Shown here piece by piece: positions 17,420 to 25,518 of a DNA stretch of 64,000 nt. The position numbers and the translations under genes are program-made. The DNA comes from Clostridia bacterium (GTDB taxonomy: Bacteria; Bacillota; Clostridia; Oscillospirales; Acutalibacteraceae). Positions within the stretch are counted from its first letter, which is position 1, and each line of letters begins with the position of its first letter. The notes below the pieces were generated by a model that had not been told where the DNA came from, made no database searches, and saw only the letters and a program-made list of their open reading frames with translations. Location: the NCBI GenBank assembly GCA_017428085.1, contig JAFRRP010000025.1:1-64000 (forward strand), given 5' to 3'.

Positions 17420-19085
17420 CGGAACGTTCAAAACCGTCGTGAAAAGCACGGCGCGGTCCCTGCTTTCGGACGTAAAAAACGAAAAATATAACCTACGTCG
17501 GGCGTTCCAGGACTTCGGCTCGGATATCGCCGCCCGTTCGCATACTGTGATCTCGCGGGAGAATATCCGCGGGCTTCTGATCGATTTCCTGGCGGTGGTG
17601 CTCATCGGGCTGGTGGTGTCCCTGCTTTGTTCGCTGAAAGAAGGCGGCATGGATCTCTATCTTTCCGTGATGCTGCCCTTTATCATCATCTGCCTGTTCC
17701 AGTTCGGCGTCACCGCGCTGTACGACAGCTCCGTGCGCTACGCGACGCTGACGGTGATCCTGATCTTCCTCGGCGCGTCGCTGCAGATCATGCTGATGCT
17801 GCCGGCGGAGGACGCCTCCGGCGCGTATAAGCTGGCGATCTTCGCCGGCGTGGGAACGGTGGCGGGCCTCATCGGCGTGCCGCTGCTCAACTACGTATTC
17901 AACTACATGAACAAACGGCTGGCCGCGCTGCTGACGCTGGGCGGCGCCGCTTTTCTTTACCTGCTTTTGCTTGTCGCCGCCCCGAATATCAGCGGCACGA
18001 AGGCGTGGCTCGTGATCGGCTCCGTCAGCTTCCAGCTCACGGAGGTCACAAAGGTACTGGCAGTCGTCACGTTCGCCTGCATCTATACGGATTCCTCCAT
18101 CGTCCCGTTCCGCCGCCTGCTTTACGCGGTGGCGGCGCTGGCCATGCACGGGATCGGGCTGATCCTTGTCAACGAGCTGGGCACGCTGGTTGTCATCTGC
18201 ATCATCTTCGTGGTGCTGGGCGCGGCGTTCCTGCCCTCGGCAAAAGGTCTTATCGCCGTGGTGCTGGCGGGCCTGCTGTGCGTGGCGGCGCTGGTGGGCT
18301 TCTCCTATCAATGCTATCGGATCTGGTACGCAGAGCCATCCGCGGAACAGACGGTACAGGAAACGGAGACGGAAACGACCGTCGAAGGGGAAGTGATCGC
18401 CGCGGAAACGAACGCGGAAGGCGAGCCGGTCGCGGCGACGGAACCCGCGACGGAGGCGGCCCGTCCCGCGAAGACCCACGGCCGACTGTACAACAAGGTC
18501 GTCGGCAAGGCGGCGGACGTGTTCTATAAGATCCGCACGCGCCTGATCCTGGTGATCGCGCCGGAATCCCTTGACGAGTACGGCGAGGGTTATCAGGCGA
18601 AGATGGCCCGTAAGGCCATGCTGGTCACCGGATGGCTGGGCACCAGCGAGGAATACGAGCAGAACGTACCCGTCATCGAAAGCGACTATATCTTCCTGTA
18701 CGTGCTGATGAAGATCGGCATCATCGGCGCGTTCATCGTGCTGGCCATGCTGATCGCCATGATGATGGAGACCGTTATCAAAGTTTCCGTCGGCGGCAAG
18801 GTGACGGAGGCGGCCGCCGCCATCGGCTTTATCTGCTGTATCGTGGTGCAGAGCATCATCACGGCTGCCAGCTCCGCCGGGCTGATCCCCACGGTGGGCC
18901 TGACCTTCGCCTTCCTCAGCGACGGCGGCTCTGCCACCGTCATGAACTACATCATGACCTATTTCATCCTTTTCGCTATGAGAAAAAAACTGCCGTCAAA
19001 CGTCTCCCCGCGGCCTGCCGCGGCTGAAACGGAACAACGGCAGGGGCGCGCGGCGTCCAGAGGTGCGGTATGGAGAACGGAATAA
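17412..19085 (+). CDS. FtsW/RodA/SpoVE-family peptidoglycan polymerase (SEDS)
   Basis: 557 aa, longer than the usual about 400. Start taken as TTG 17412 with GGAGGGAGG upstream; no ATG fits better. Multiple membrane helices; the SEDS motif KAWLVIGSVSFQLTEVTK (about residue 197) and NELGT block are present, and ESDYIF (about residue 420) aligns with the HTDFIF catalytic-Asp motif of RodA/FtsW. Extra length comes from about 50 cytoplasmic N-terminal residues and an acidic Glu/Thr-rich insertion (about 315-355). It polymerises lipid II glycan at the membrane, with the overlapping PBP as transpeptidase partner. Confidence 0.88.
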   Translation: MADGTFKTVVKSTARSLLSDVKNEKYNLRRAFQDFGSDIAARSHTVISRENIRGLLIDFLAVVLIGLVVSLLCSLKEGGMDLYLSVMLPFIIICLFQFGVTALYDSSVRYATLTVILIFLGASLQIMLMLPAEDASGAYKLAIFAGVGTVAGLIGVPLLNYVFNYMNKRLAALLTLGGAAFLYLLLLVAAPNISGTKAWLVIGSVSFQLTEVTKVLAVVTFACIYTDSSIVPFRRLLYAVAALAMHGIGLILVNELGTLVVICIIFVVLGAAFLPSAKGLIAVVLAGLLCVAALVGFSYQCYRIWYAEPSAEQTVQETETETTVEGEVIAAETNAEGEPVAATEPATEAARPAKTHGRLYNKVVGKAADVFYKIRTRLILVIAPESLDEYGEGYQAKMARKAMLVTGWLGTSEEYEQNVPVIESDYIFLYVLMKIGIIGAFIVLAMLIAMMMETVIKVSVGGKVTEAAAAIGFICCIVVQSIITAASSAGLIPTVGLTFAFLSDGGSATVMNYIMTYFILFAMRKKLPSNVSPRPAAAETEQRQGRAASRGAVWRTE

Positions 19086-20506
19086 AGCTCAATAAACGGA
19101 AGATATCGCTTCTGGTGGCCCTCTTCGGCGGGTTCTGCTTCGTGTTCGTCTGCTTTATCATTTTCAGCACAGGCGTACTGAAGGGCATCAGCACCGAGAT
19201 CGACGAGGAGCGCGGCAAGCTGATCTCCGTGGAGATCGAAAAGAATACCTATGAGGGCGCTATCATCGACCGATGGGGCATGGCGATCACTTCAACCACC
19301 CAGCCCGGTCTGCGGGCGGAGGCCGCCGATCCGGAATGCTTCAGCGCGCTGATCGGCTACAATTCGCCCATCTACGGCAAAAGCGGCCTGCGGTCGAAGT
19401 ATTATTCCTATCTGTTCAACGGCGGCAAGGACGACCGCGGCGCGGTGCTGCGGCTGACCATCGACGCGGAACTGCAGAAGAAGTGTTACGACCTGCTGGA
19501 CGGCTACGTGGGTTCCGTCTCCGTGATGAACGCCCGTACCGGTGAGATCCTGGCGCTGGCCGCCAGAAGCGACGCGGAGGTGGGCTACGACGTCAACCGC
19601 ATCGACATCGCCGACGAGAACGGGAAGCGGCCGTTCGACACGTATAACAGCATCAACGCCTTCTGGTACAACCGCGCGGTCATGGCGCAGGACCCTCCCG
19701 GTTCCACCTTCAAGATCGTCACCGCCGCCAGCATGATCGAAAACGGCATCGCCGATTATACCTTCGAGGACGAGGGATATATCGAGATCTCCGGCGCGAA
19801 GATCTGGAACTACGACAAAAACGTGTACGGCTGGTGCGATCTGGAAAAGGCGCTGAACCGTTCGGTGAACACCTATTTCGCCTCGGCGGGGATCAAGCTG
19901 GGCTCCCGCGCGCTGCTGGACACCGCGGAAAAATACCTGATCGGGCAGACCGTCGACCTGGATTTCGCGCAGCTTTCCTCCAAGATCGATTTCAGCGGTC
20001 TGAACAACAGCTACGTGATCGCTTCCACGGCTTACGGGCAAGGGCGGCTGGTGCTGACGCCTTTGCAGCTTTGCATGATCATCCAGTCCGTGATGAACGA
20101 CGGGAAAATGATCCGCCCTTACGTAGTGGCGCAGATCACCGACGACGGCAAGACCGTCTATGCTCCCGCCGCGGAAGCGCCCATCAGCGAGACCATCGGC
20201 CCGGAGAACAACGCGGTGCTGAAGGAGCTGCTGCATTCCAACGGCGAATACTACGGCTTTGACGAATACGATTACGGTTACGTGATCGCCAAGACCGGTA
20301 CGGCGGAGGTCAACTACGGCGCGGGCAACCACGTCTATCTGGCGCTGGCGGCGGATTTCGGCGACAACGCCTACGCCGTCTGCATCGACCATACGGACGT
20401 ATCCGGCGCCACCGGCTACGGTCTGGCGGGCGACGCCAAAACCATCCTGAACGCCCTGCGGGACTTCAACGACCTGATCCCGGCAGCGCAGAGTGAGATG
20501 GGCTGA
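19070..20506 (+). CDS. Class B penicillin-binding protein (PbpA-like transpeptidase)
   Basis: 478 aa. One N-terminal membrane anchor (about 10-32), short linker, then a transpeptidase domain with all active-site motifs: STFK (about 212-215), SVN (about 264-266) and KTG (about 407-409). The usual long pedestal domain is missing, as in mycobacterial PbpA, which has similar length. Overlaps the FtsW-like gene by 16 bases with AGAGGTG inside that gene. Crosslinks the glycan made by its partner outside the membrane; the neighbouring kinases and phosphatases suggest phospho-control. Confidence 0.92.
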   Translation: MENGIKLNKRKISLLVALFGGFCFVFVCFIIFSTGVLKGISTEIDEERGKLISVEIEKNTYEGAIIDRWGMAITSTTQPGLRAEAADPECFSALIGYNSPIYGKSGLRSKYYSYLFNGGKDDRGAVLRLTIDAELQKKCYDLLDGYVGSVSVMNARTGEILALAARSDAEVGYDVNRIDIADENGKRPFDTYNSINAFWYNRAVMAQDPPGSTFKIVTAASMIENGIADYTFEDEGYIEISGAKIWNYDKNVYGWCDLEKALNRSVNTYFASAGIKLGSRALLDTAEKYLIGQTVDLDFAQLSSKIDFSGLNNSYVIASTAYGQGRLVLTPLQLCMIIQSVMNDGKMIRPYVVAQITDDGKTVYAPAAEAPISETIGPENNAVLKELLHSNGEYYGFDEYDYGYVIAKTGTAEVNYGAGNHVYLALAADFGDNAYAVCIDHTDVSGATGYGLAGDAKTILNALRDFNDLIPAAQSEMG

Positions 20507-20529
20507 TCTTTGCCGTCTCGTATCCTTCT

Positions 20530-20566
20530 TGCGACTTCCGACTTCCGACTGTTGACTTCCGACTAT
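20530..20566. repeat. GACTTCC-type low-complexity repeat
   Basis: Four imperfect GACTTCCGACTT-like units in the gap after the PBP gene. The same motif (GACTTACGACTTGCGACTT) recurs at 57060-57083. Not coding. Confidence 0.6.
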
Positions 20567-20570
20567 ATAA

Positions 20571-20600
20571 AAGCCGCCCCGGTTTTTCGGAGCGGCTTAC
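20571..20600 (-). terminator. Terminator of the vor operon (probably bidirectional)
   Basis: Stem AAGCCGCCCCG (20571-20581) / CGGAGCGGCTT (20588-20598) with one mismatch. Read on the minus strand it is followed by TTTTATAT, closing the minus-strand operon that ends at 20627; it can also act after the PBP gene. Confidence 0.7.
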
Positions 20601-20626
20601 GTTTTGCCATTTGTTTGTTTGTTCCT

Positions 20627-21181
20627 TTATTTGTGGATGGCTTCCTTGCCGTAAGCGACGCCCTTGGCCAAAGCCGCGTGGTTCAGCGCCAGCACCTCCG
20701 CCTTTTTGGAGGCGAATTTCTTGTCCAGCGAGGCCAGCATTGCTTCCTCGGTGATGATACCGGCTTCCGCGCCGATCAGCGCGCCGATCAGGATGATGTT
20801 GGCGCACTTGATGTTGCCCAGCTCCACCGCCAGATCGTCGGCGGGCACGCGCACCACCGTCACGTCGTCCCGGGTGATCTCGGAGGTGATGCGGCTGGTG
20901 TTGGCGATCATCACGCCGCCGCTTTTCAGCGTTTTGCCGAACTTGGCGTAGGCCTGCTCGTTCATCACGATCAGCGTATCGCACTTGGCCATCAGCGGGG
21001 AGATGATCTCGCTGTCGTTGACCACGACGGTGCATTTGGCGCTGCCGCCGCGCTGCTCGGGGCCGTATTCCGGCAGGAACGTGGCGTATTTGTCCGCGTC
21101 CACCGCCGTCTGCGCGATCATGATGCCGGCGCTCATCACGCCCTGCCCGCCGGAGCCGGAAATAACCAATGATTTCTTCAT
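20627..21181 (-). CDS. 2-oxoacid:ferredoxin oxidoreductase, gamma subunit
   Basis: 184 aa, full-length gamma subunit: SGSGGQGVMSAG near the start binds the CoA/partner interface, YGPEQRGG and SAKCTVVV are family blocks. Together with beta, alpha and the ferredoxin-like delta subunit it forms a CoA-dependent oxidoreductase that decarboxylates a branched-chain or other 2-oxoacid to acyl-CoA while reducing ferredoxin. Last gene of the minus-strand cluster, one base after the beta subunit. Confidence 0.9.
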   Translation of the reverse strand: MKKSLVISGSGGQGVMSAGIMIAQTAVDADKYATFLPEYGPEQRGGSAKCTVVVNDSEIISPLMAKCDTLIVMNEQAYAKFGKTLKSGGVMIANTSRITSEITRDDVTVVRVPADDLAVELGNIKCANIILIGALIGAEAGIITEEAMLASLDKKFASKKAEVLALNHAALAKGVAYGKEAIHK

Positions 21182-21182
21182 T

Positions 21183-21926
21183 TTATTTCACCTCCGCGTA
21201 TTTGTCCTTGTACACGCCCGGCACAAAATAGGGGATCGTGTTGGTATCCATGTATTCCATCGTCTGCAGCGGCGTCAGTCCCCAGTTGGTGGGGCAGTTG
21301 CCCAGCAGCTCGATGAAGGAAAAGCCCTTGTTCTCCATCTGCAGCGTAAAGCCCTTTTTGATGGCCTTGCGCGCCTCCATGCAGCCCTTGGGGGTATTCA
21401 GCGCATAGCGGGAGATGAAGGCAGGCGCTTCCAGCGTTGCCAGCAGCTCGCACATTTTCAGCGGGTAGCCGGTGGTCAGCGGATCGCGGCCGTAGCGGGT
21501 GGTGGTGGTCTTTTGCCCGATCAGCGTGGTGGGCGCCATCTGTCCGCCGGTCATGCCGTAGGTCTGGTTGTTGAAGAAGATGACGGTGAAGTTCTCGCCG
21601 CGGTTGGCGGCGCCCATGATCTCCGCCAATCCGATGGCGGCGCAGTCGCCGTCGCCCTGATAGGCGAATACCAACCGGTCGGGGTTGGTGCGCTTAAAGC
21701 CCGTGGCGACCGCGGGGGCTCTGCCGTGGGCCGCGCCGATGATGTCGCCCTTCCAGTAGGCGAGGTTCAGCGTCGCGCAGCCGACGGGCGCCACGTGGAC
21801 GCAGTTTTCCTGCTGTCCCAGCTCCTCGATCACGTCGGCGATCAGCTTGGTGGCCAGCGAATGCATGCACCCGGGGCAGAAGCCGCTGGGCGTTGGCTTT
21901 AAGGAGGAAGGTCTCTTGTATTCCAT
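21183..21926 (-). CDS. 2-oxoacid:ferredoxin oxidoreductase, beta (TPP-binding) subunit
   Basis: 247 aa. Carries the thiamine-pyrophosphate motif GDGDCAAIG...N (around residue 92 onward, ending in NNQTYGMTGGQ) and the front CPGCMHSL cysteine motif. It holds the active-site cofactor. The ATG shares its first base with the TAA stop of the alpha gene (TAATG), indicating coupled translation. KorB-type 2-oxoglutarate specificity cannot be excluded by eye. Confidence 0.92.
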   Translation of the reverse strand: MEYKRPSSLKPTPSGFCPGCMHSLATKLIADVIEELGQQENCVHVAPVGCATLNLAYWKGDIIGAAHGRAPAVATGFKRTNPDRLVFAYQGDGDCAAIGLAEIMGAANRGENFTVIFFNNQTYGMTGGQMAPTTLIGQKTTTTRYGRDPLTTGYPLKMCELLATLEAPAFISRYALNTPKGCMEARKAIKKGFTLQMENKGFSFIELLGNCPTNWGLTPLQTMEYMDTNTIPYFVPGVYKDKYAEVK

Positions 21927-22999
21927 TATTTCGCACCTCCGTCAATGATCTTTTTCACCGCGGCGTAAATGCCTTCGTCGTCAAACAGCAGGCCGCCGGA
22001 ACGGCAGTATTCGTAGATGGGGGCTCTCCCCAACACTTCCAGCGCGATGTCGTCGTGCATCTGCGCCGGGATGGCCAGCTCCACGTCGATGATGCCCTTT
22101 ACCTGATCGTAGTTCAGGTTGCGGAAGCTTTGTTTGGGGAAAGGGGAGAGGGTGATGGGGCGGATCATGCCGACATTCTCGCCCTCCTCGCGCAGCCGCA
22201 GGATAGCCTCCTTTGCCACGCGGGCGGAGATGCCGTAGGCGACCACGACGTATTCCGCGTCGTCGACCATGAATTCCTCTACCTTCACGTCGTTTCTCTG
22301 CCACTTTTCGATCATCATTTTATGAGATTTGTTCTTGATCTCCAGCAGCGCTTCGGGGAAGTAGGGCGTCAGCAGCCGTCCGTTGCGCTTTTCGCCTTCC
22401 TTCAGGTTCAGGTCCCAGGCGTGGGTGCCCTTACGGTCCGGCTCCTTCATGGGCGGGAACTCTACCTGCTCCATGATGGAACCGAGGCATCCGTCCATCA
22501 GGATCAGCACCGGGTTGCGATCGCGCTCCGCGTATTCCCACGCGTCGTAGGTAAGGTCCACTGCCTCCTGCAGCGTGGCGGGGGCGAACACCATTACGTG
22601 AAAGCCGCCGTGTCCCATGGCTTTCGTCGCCTGCAGGTAGTCCTGCTGGGCGGGCTGGATGGAGCCAAGCCCCGGGCCTCCGCGGCTGATATTCACGATC
22701 ACCGCCGGCAACTGCGTGCCCGCCAGATAGCTGATGCCCTCCGACTTCAAGCTGATGCCGGGGCCGGAGGAACTGGTCATCGCCCGGCAGCCGGAAGCGG
22801 CGGCGCCGTAGACCATGTTGACGGAAGCGACCTCGCTTTCCCCCTGAACGAATACGCCGCCCACCTCCGGCAGACGCCAGGACAGGTATTCCGGTATCTC
22901 GTTCTGCGGCGTGATGGGGTAGCCCGCAAAGAAGCGGCAGCCCGCCCGGACGGCGGCTTCCGCGATGGCTTCGTTGCCCTTTACCAGTTGTTTCGCCAT
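21926..22999 (-). CDS. vorB: 2-oxoacid:ferredoxin oxidoreductase, alpha subunit (VorB-type)
   Basis: 357 aa from ATG 22999, which has AGGAGGAAGAG upstream; codons further 5' overlap the ferredoxin gene and look spurious. Family blocks: MAKQLVKGNEA at the start, GYPITPQNEI, GESEVASVNMVYGA, TSSSGPGISLKSEG and RGGPGLGSIQPAQ. These fit the protein usually named 3-methyl-2-oxobutanoate dehydrogenase subunit VorB. In anaerobes the enzyme oxidises branched-chain 2-oxoacids, or runs in reverse for amino-acid synthesis. Exact substrate is inferred only. Confidence 0.88.
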   Translation of the reverse strand: MAKQLVKGNEAIAEAAVRAGCRFFAGYPITPQNEIPEYLSWRLPEVGGVFVQGESEVASVNMVYGAAASGCRAMTSSSGPGISLKSEGISYLAGTQLPAVIVNISRGGPGLGSIQPAQQDYLQATKAMGHGGFHVMVFAPATLQEAVDLTYDAWEYAERDRNPVLILMDGCLGSIMEQVEFPPMKEPDRKGTHAWDLNLKEGEKRNGRLLTPYFPEALLEIKNKSHKMMIEKWQRNDVKVEEFMVDDAEYVVVAYGISARVAKEAILRLREEGENVGMIRPITLSPFPKQSFRNLNYDQVKGIIDVELAIPAQMHDDIALEVLGRAPIYEYCRSGGLLFDDEGIYAAVKKIIDGGAK

Positions 23000-23000
23000 A

Positions 23001-23234
23001 TCACTCTTCCTCCTTTTTGATCTCGATTGCCCCTTCGGGACAGATCGTCGCGCACATACCGCAGGAAATACACGTTTCCGGGGCGGTGAGCACGGCATAG
23101 AAATGCCCGTGCTTGTTGCGTTCTTTGCCCAGTTCCAAAATCTTCTTCGGACAGAACTTTACACAGTAGGAGCATCCCTTGCAAAGATCGACGTTGATTT
23201 GCAGCATCTGATTGCCTCCGCTATTATCGGTCAA
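23001..23234 (-). CDS. Ferredoxin-like delta subunit of the 2-oxoacid oxidoreductase
   Basis: 77 aa (68 aa if ATG at MLQINVDLCKG is used). Two [4Fe-4S] motifs, CKGCSYCVKFC and CISCGMCATIC, pass electrons to free ferredoxin. First gene of the D-A-B-C ordered cluster and it ends one base before the alpha-gene ATG, so all four subunits are on one transcript. Confidence 0.9.
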   Translation of the reverse strand: MTDNSGGNQMLQINVDLCKGCSYCVKFCPKKILELGKERNKHGHFYAVLTAPETCISCGMCATICPEGAIEIKKEEE

Positions 23235-23254
23235 GCCGAATATTATTGATACCT

Positions 23255-23283
23255 ATCATACCACTTTTCGTTTTATTATTCAA
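23255..23283 (-). promoter_or_regulatory. vor operon promoter
   Basis: Minus strand: TTGAAT (23283-23278), 17-bp spacer, TATGAT (23260-23255). Confidence 0.6.
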
Positions 23284-23385
23284 TAATCTTTTGTGAATTT
23301 ATTGTATATTTGCCCGCGACAATATGGCGACGGAAAGTCTTTAATACCACAATCTCATTTTGTTTTGTCGGTCTTTGGAAAAAGA

Positions 23386-23399
23386 TAAACATTTGTTCG
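23386..23399. promoter_or_regulatory. Candidate LexA (SOS) box upstream of dinB
   Basis: TAAACATTTGTTCG agrees with the Bacillus SOS box CGAACATATGTTCG at 11 of 14 positions, keeping the GTTCG half intact. It lies 19 bases upstream of the dinB -35 and fits damage-inducible expression. Confidence 0.45.
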
Positions 23400-23418
23400 A
23401 TTATTTGCGTGAAAGCCC

Positions 23419-23447
23419 TTGTCATCGAATGAAAAATATGGTAAAAT
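23419..23447 (+). promoter_or_regulatory. dinB promoter
   Basis: TTGTCA (23419-23424), 17-bp spacer, TAAAAT (23442-23447); start codon 29 bases further down. Confidence 0.55.
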
Positions 23448-23475
23448 AAAAACGATAAAAAAGCGAGGCGGTTTT

Positions 23476-24684
23476 ATGGCGGACAGGATCATATTCCATT
23501 GCGACTGCAACAGCTTTTTCGCCTCCTGCGAGGAGCTGCTGTATCCGGCGTTGAAAACCGTCCCCATGGCGGTGACGGGCGACCCGGAGAACCGCCATGG
23601 GATCATTCTGGCAAAAAACCAGCTGGCCAAGCAGTACGATATCAAAACGGCGGAGACCATCTGGCAGGCAAAGCGCAAGTGCCCGGAGCTGGTCTGCGTG
23701 TTGGCGCATCACGGGTATTACGGAGAAATATCAAAACAGATCAATCAAATCTATCTGTCTTACACCGACCTTAACGAGCCCGCCAGCATCGACGAATCCT
23801 ATCTGGATGTGACGAACACGCTTCATCTGTTCGGCGGTGATCCCCGTGCGCTGGCGGATACGATCCGCGAGCGTGTTAAAAATGAGATCGGCGTCACCAT
23901 TTCCGTGGGCGTCAGCTTTTGCAAGACCGTGGCAAAATTCGGCAGCGACTATAAAAAGCCGGATGCCACCACCGTCATCATGCGGGAGGACCTGCCGGAA
24001 ATATTCTGGAAAGCGCCGGTCTCCGACATGCTGATGGCCGGCCGCAAGACCACCGGCCGACTGGCTTCCTTGGGCATTCGTACGATCGGCGACCTTGCCA
24101 ACGCCGACCGGGAGCTGCTGAAACGTCAGCTGGGGAAAAGCGGCGAGCTGCTGCACGACTGCGCCAACGGTATCGACGACGATCCCGTGCATGCGTTCGA
24201 CGACGTGCGGGATGCAAAATCCGTGGGCAACTCCATGACTTTCCGCCGGGATATCAGCGGAGAAGAGGAGCTGCGCGCCGGGCTTTCGGCGCTGGCGGAT
24301 TCCGTTGCGGGCAGATTGCGTGCGGACGGCAAAAAGTGTACGGTGGTGCAGATCGCGATCAAGGACCCCTCCTTCAAGACCGTGCAGAAGCAGCGGACGC
24401 TGGAAAGGGCCACCGACCTGCAGAAGGAGATCACGGAGGTGGCCTTCTCGCTGCTGCGTTCCTGCTGGAAGCTTGACGATCCCGTTCGGCTGTTATCCGT
24501 CACCGGCGCCGGATTGATCGACGCGAAGGAGGACTGCGTGCAGATGGACCTGTTCGATACGGGAAAAGGCGACAGCGAAAAGCAGGAGGCCATCGAGGGC
24601 ACGATCGACGCCATCCGCAGCCGGTATGGGAAAAAGGCGATCCGGTTCGGGCATTTCGCCAACGAGGAGACCGGTCTTCACTGA
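23476..24684 (+). CDS. dinB: DNA polymerase IV (Y-family, DinB)
   Basis: 402 aa from ATG 23476 (GAGGCGG upstream). Error-prone translesion polymerase. Palm motifs HCDCNSFFASCEE (metal Asp and steric-gate Phe) and ASIDESYLD (catalytic Asp-Glu) are intact, followed by a helix-hairpin-helix thumb region and little-finger domain. The C-terminus carries QMDLF, a textbook beta-clamp binding motif. Clostridia often encode such proteins as single genes. A candidate SOS box precedes it. Confidence 0.93.
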   Translation: MADRIIFHCDCNSFFASCEELLYPALKTVPMAVTGDPENRHGIILAKNQLAKQYDIKTAETIWQAKRKCPELVCVLAHHGYYGEISKQINQIYLSYTDLNEPASIDESYLDVTNTLHLFGGDPRALADTIRERVKNEIGVTISVGVSFCKTVAKFGSDYKKPDATTVIMREDLPEIFWKAPVSDMLMAGRKTTGRLASLGIRTIGDLANADRELLKRQLGKSGELLHDCANGIDDDPVHAFDDVRDAKSVGNSMTFRRDISGEEELRAGLSALADSVAGRLRADGKKCTVVQIAIKDPSFKTVQKQRTLERATDLQKEITEVAFSLLRSCWKLDDPVRLLSVTGAGLIDAKEDCVQMDLFDTGKGDSEKQEAIEGTIDAIRSRYGKKAIRFGHFANEETGLH

Positions 24685-24693
24685 TACGGTCCG

Positions 24694-24722
24694 TCATATT
24701 TGATAACGCGGCGCATATACAT
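24694..24722 (+). promoter_or_regulatory. Candidate sigma-E (sporulation) promoter of spoIVFAB
   Basis: TCATATT (24694-24700) fits the sigma-E -35 pattern KMATATT; 13 bases later CATATACAT (24714-24722) resembles the -10 CATACANT. Mother-cell expression is what spoIVFAB needs. The start point would fall near 24728, which excludes ATG 24721 and supports ATG 24751 as the start of the next gene. Confidence 0.4.
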
Positions 24723-24750
24723 GAATCAAACGGAAAGAGGGCGTTTGACG

Positions 24751-25518
24751 ATGCGCAGCGGTAAGAGATATACAGAAAAAAAGGGCGATCCGTTTCTTCG
24801 GCTGACTTTCATTCAGCTGGCGGCGGCCGTCCTCGTTTTTTGCCTTCTGTTCCTGCTGGTGAAAAAGGACGGCAGTCTGGCCGCCCGCATCACCGGTGAG
24901 TTCGAGGCGCTGATGAGCCGTGACTGGGATATCGCCGCGGCATTAAAAGAGGAATATGAAGCCGTTTTTTCAGGCGGCGATGAGGACGGGCAGGCGTACG
25001 TCCCCGTCTTCGGCGCTCAAACGCAGCCCGAACAGGAGAACGCCGTCCTGCTGACGGCAGCAGCCGACGATAATAAAGCGCAGGGAGCGTTCCTGACGGA
25101 GAGCTTCTACGCCAGCTCCGAGCCGGTGCTGCCCGTCTGCGGCCCCGTCACCTCCGATTACGGCTACCGCATCCATCCCATATACGGCGGCGAAAGCTTT
25201 CATTCGGGAAGGGATATTTCCGCCGATGAGGGAACGGGTATCCGCGCCGTGTATGATGGAGTAGTGGCGGACGTCGGCGTAGGGGAGTCCAGCGGCAATT
25301 ACGTGAAGATCGACCATGGCAACGGGCTGGTGGCGCTGTACTGCCACTGTTCGCTCGTATACGCGAAAGAAGGGGACGTCGTCAGAAAGGGCGATATCAT
25401 TGCCGCCGTGGGCCACACCGGCGCGGCGACGGGCCCTCATCTGCATTTTGAGATAAGGGTGGACGGCGAACTCTGCGATCCGGCGGAGCTGCTTGACCGG
25501 GCGGAAAATGTGTATTGA
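24751..25518 (+). CDS. spoIVFA: SpoIVFA-like M23-domain membrane protein
   Basis: 255 aa from ATG 24751, chosen because GAGGG lies 9 bases upstream. One membrane helix (about 20-37), an extended linker, and a C-terminal LytM/M23 domain (about 128-250). Because it overlaps a site-2-type protease gene it is read as SpoIVFA, the scaffold that holds SpoIVFB inactive in the mother-cell outer forespore membrane until SpoIVB cleaves it. Unusually for such scaffolds, the Zn-ligand pattern is complete: His151-x3-Asp155 and HLH at 230-232, with His199. It could be an active endopeptidase. Confidence 0.72.
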   Translation: MRSGKRYTEKKGDPFLRLTFIQLAAAVLVFCLLFLLVKKDGSLAARITGEFEALMSRDWDIAAALKEEYEAVFSGGDEDGQAYVPVFGAQTQPEQENAVLLTAAADDNKAQGAFLTESFYASSEPVLPVCGPVTSDYGYRIHPIYGGESFHSGRDISADEGTGIRAVYDGVVADVGVGESSGNYVKIDHGNGLVALYCHCSLVYAKEGDVVRKGDIIAAVGHTGAATGPHLHFEIRVDGELCDPAELLDRAENVY

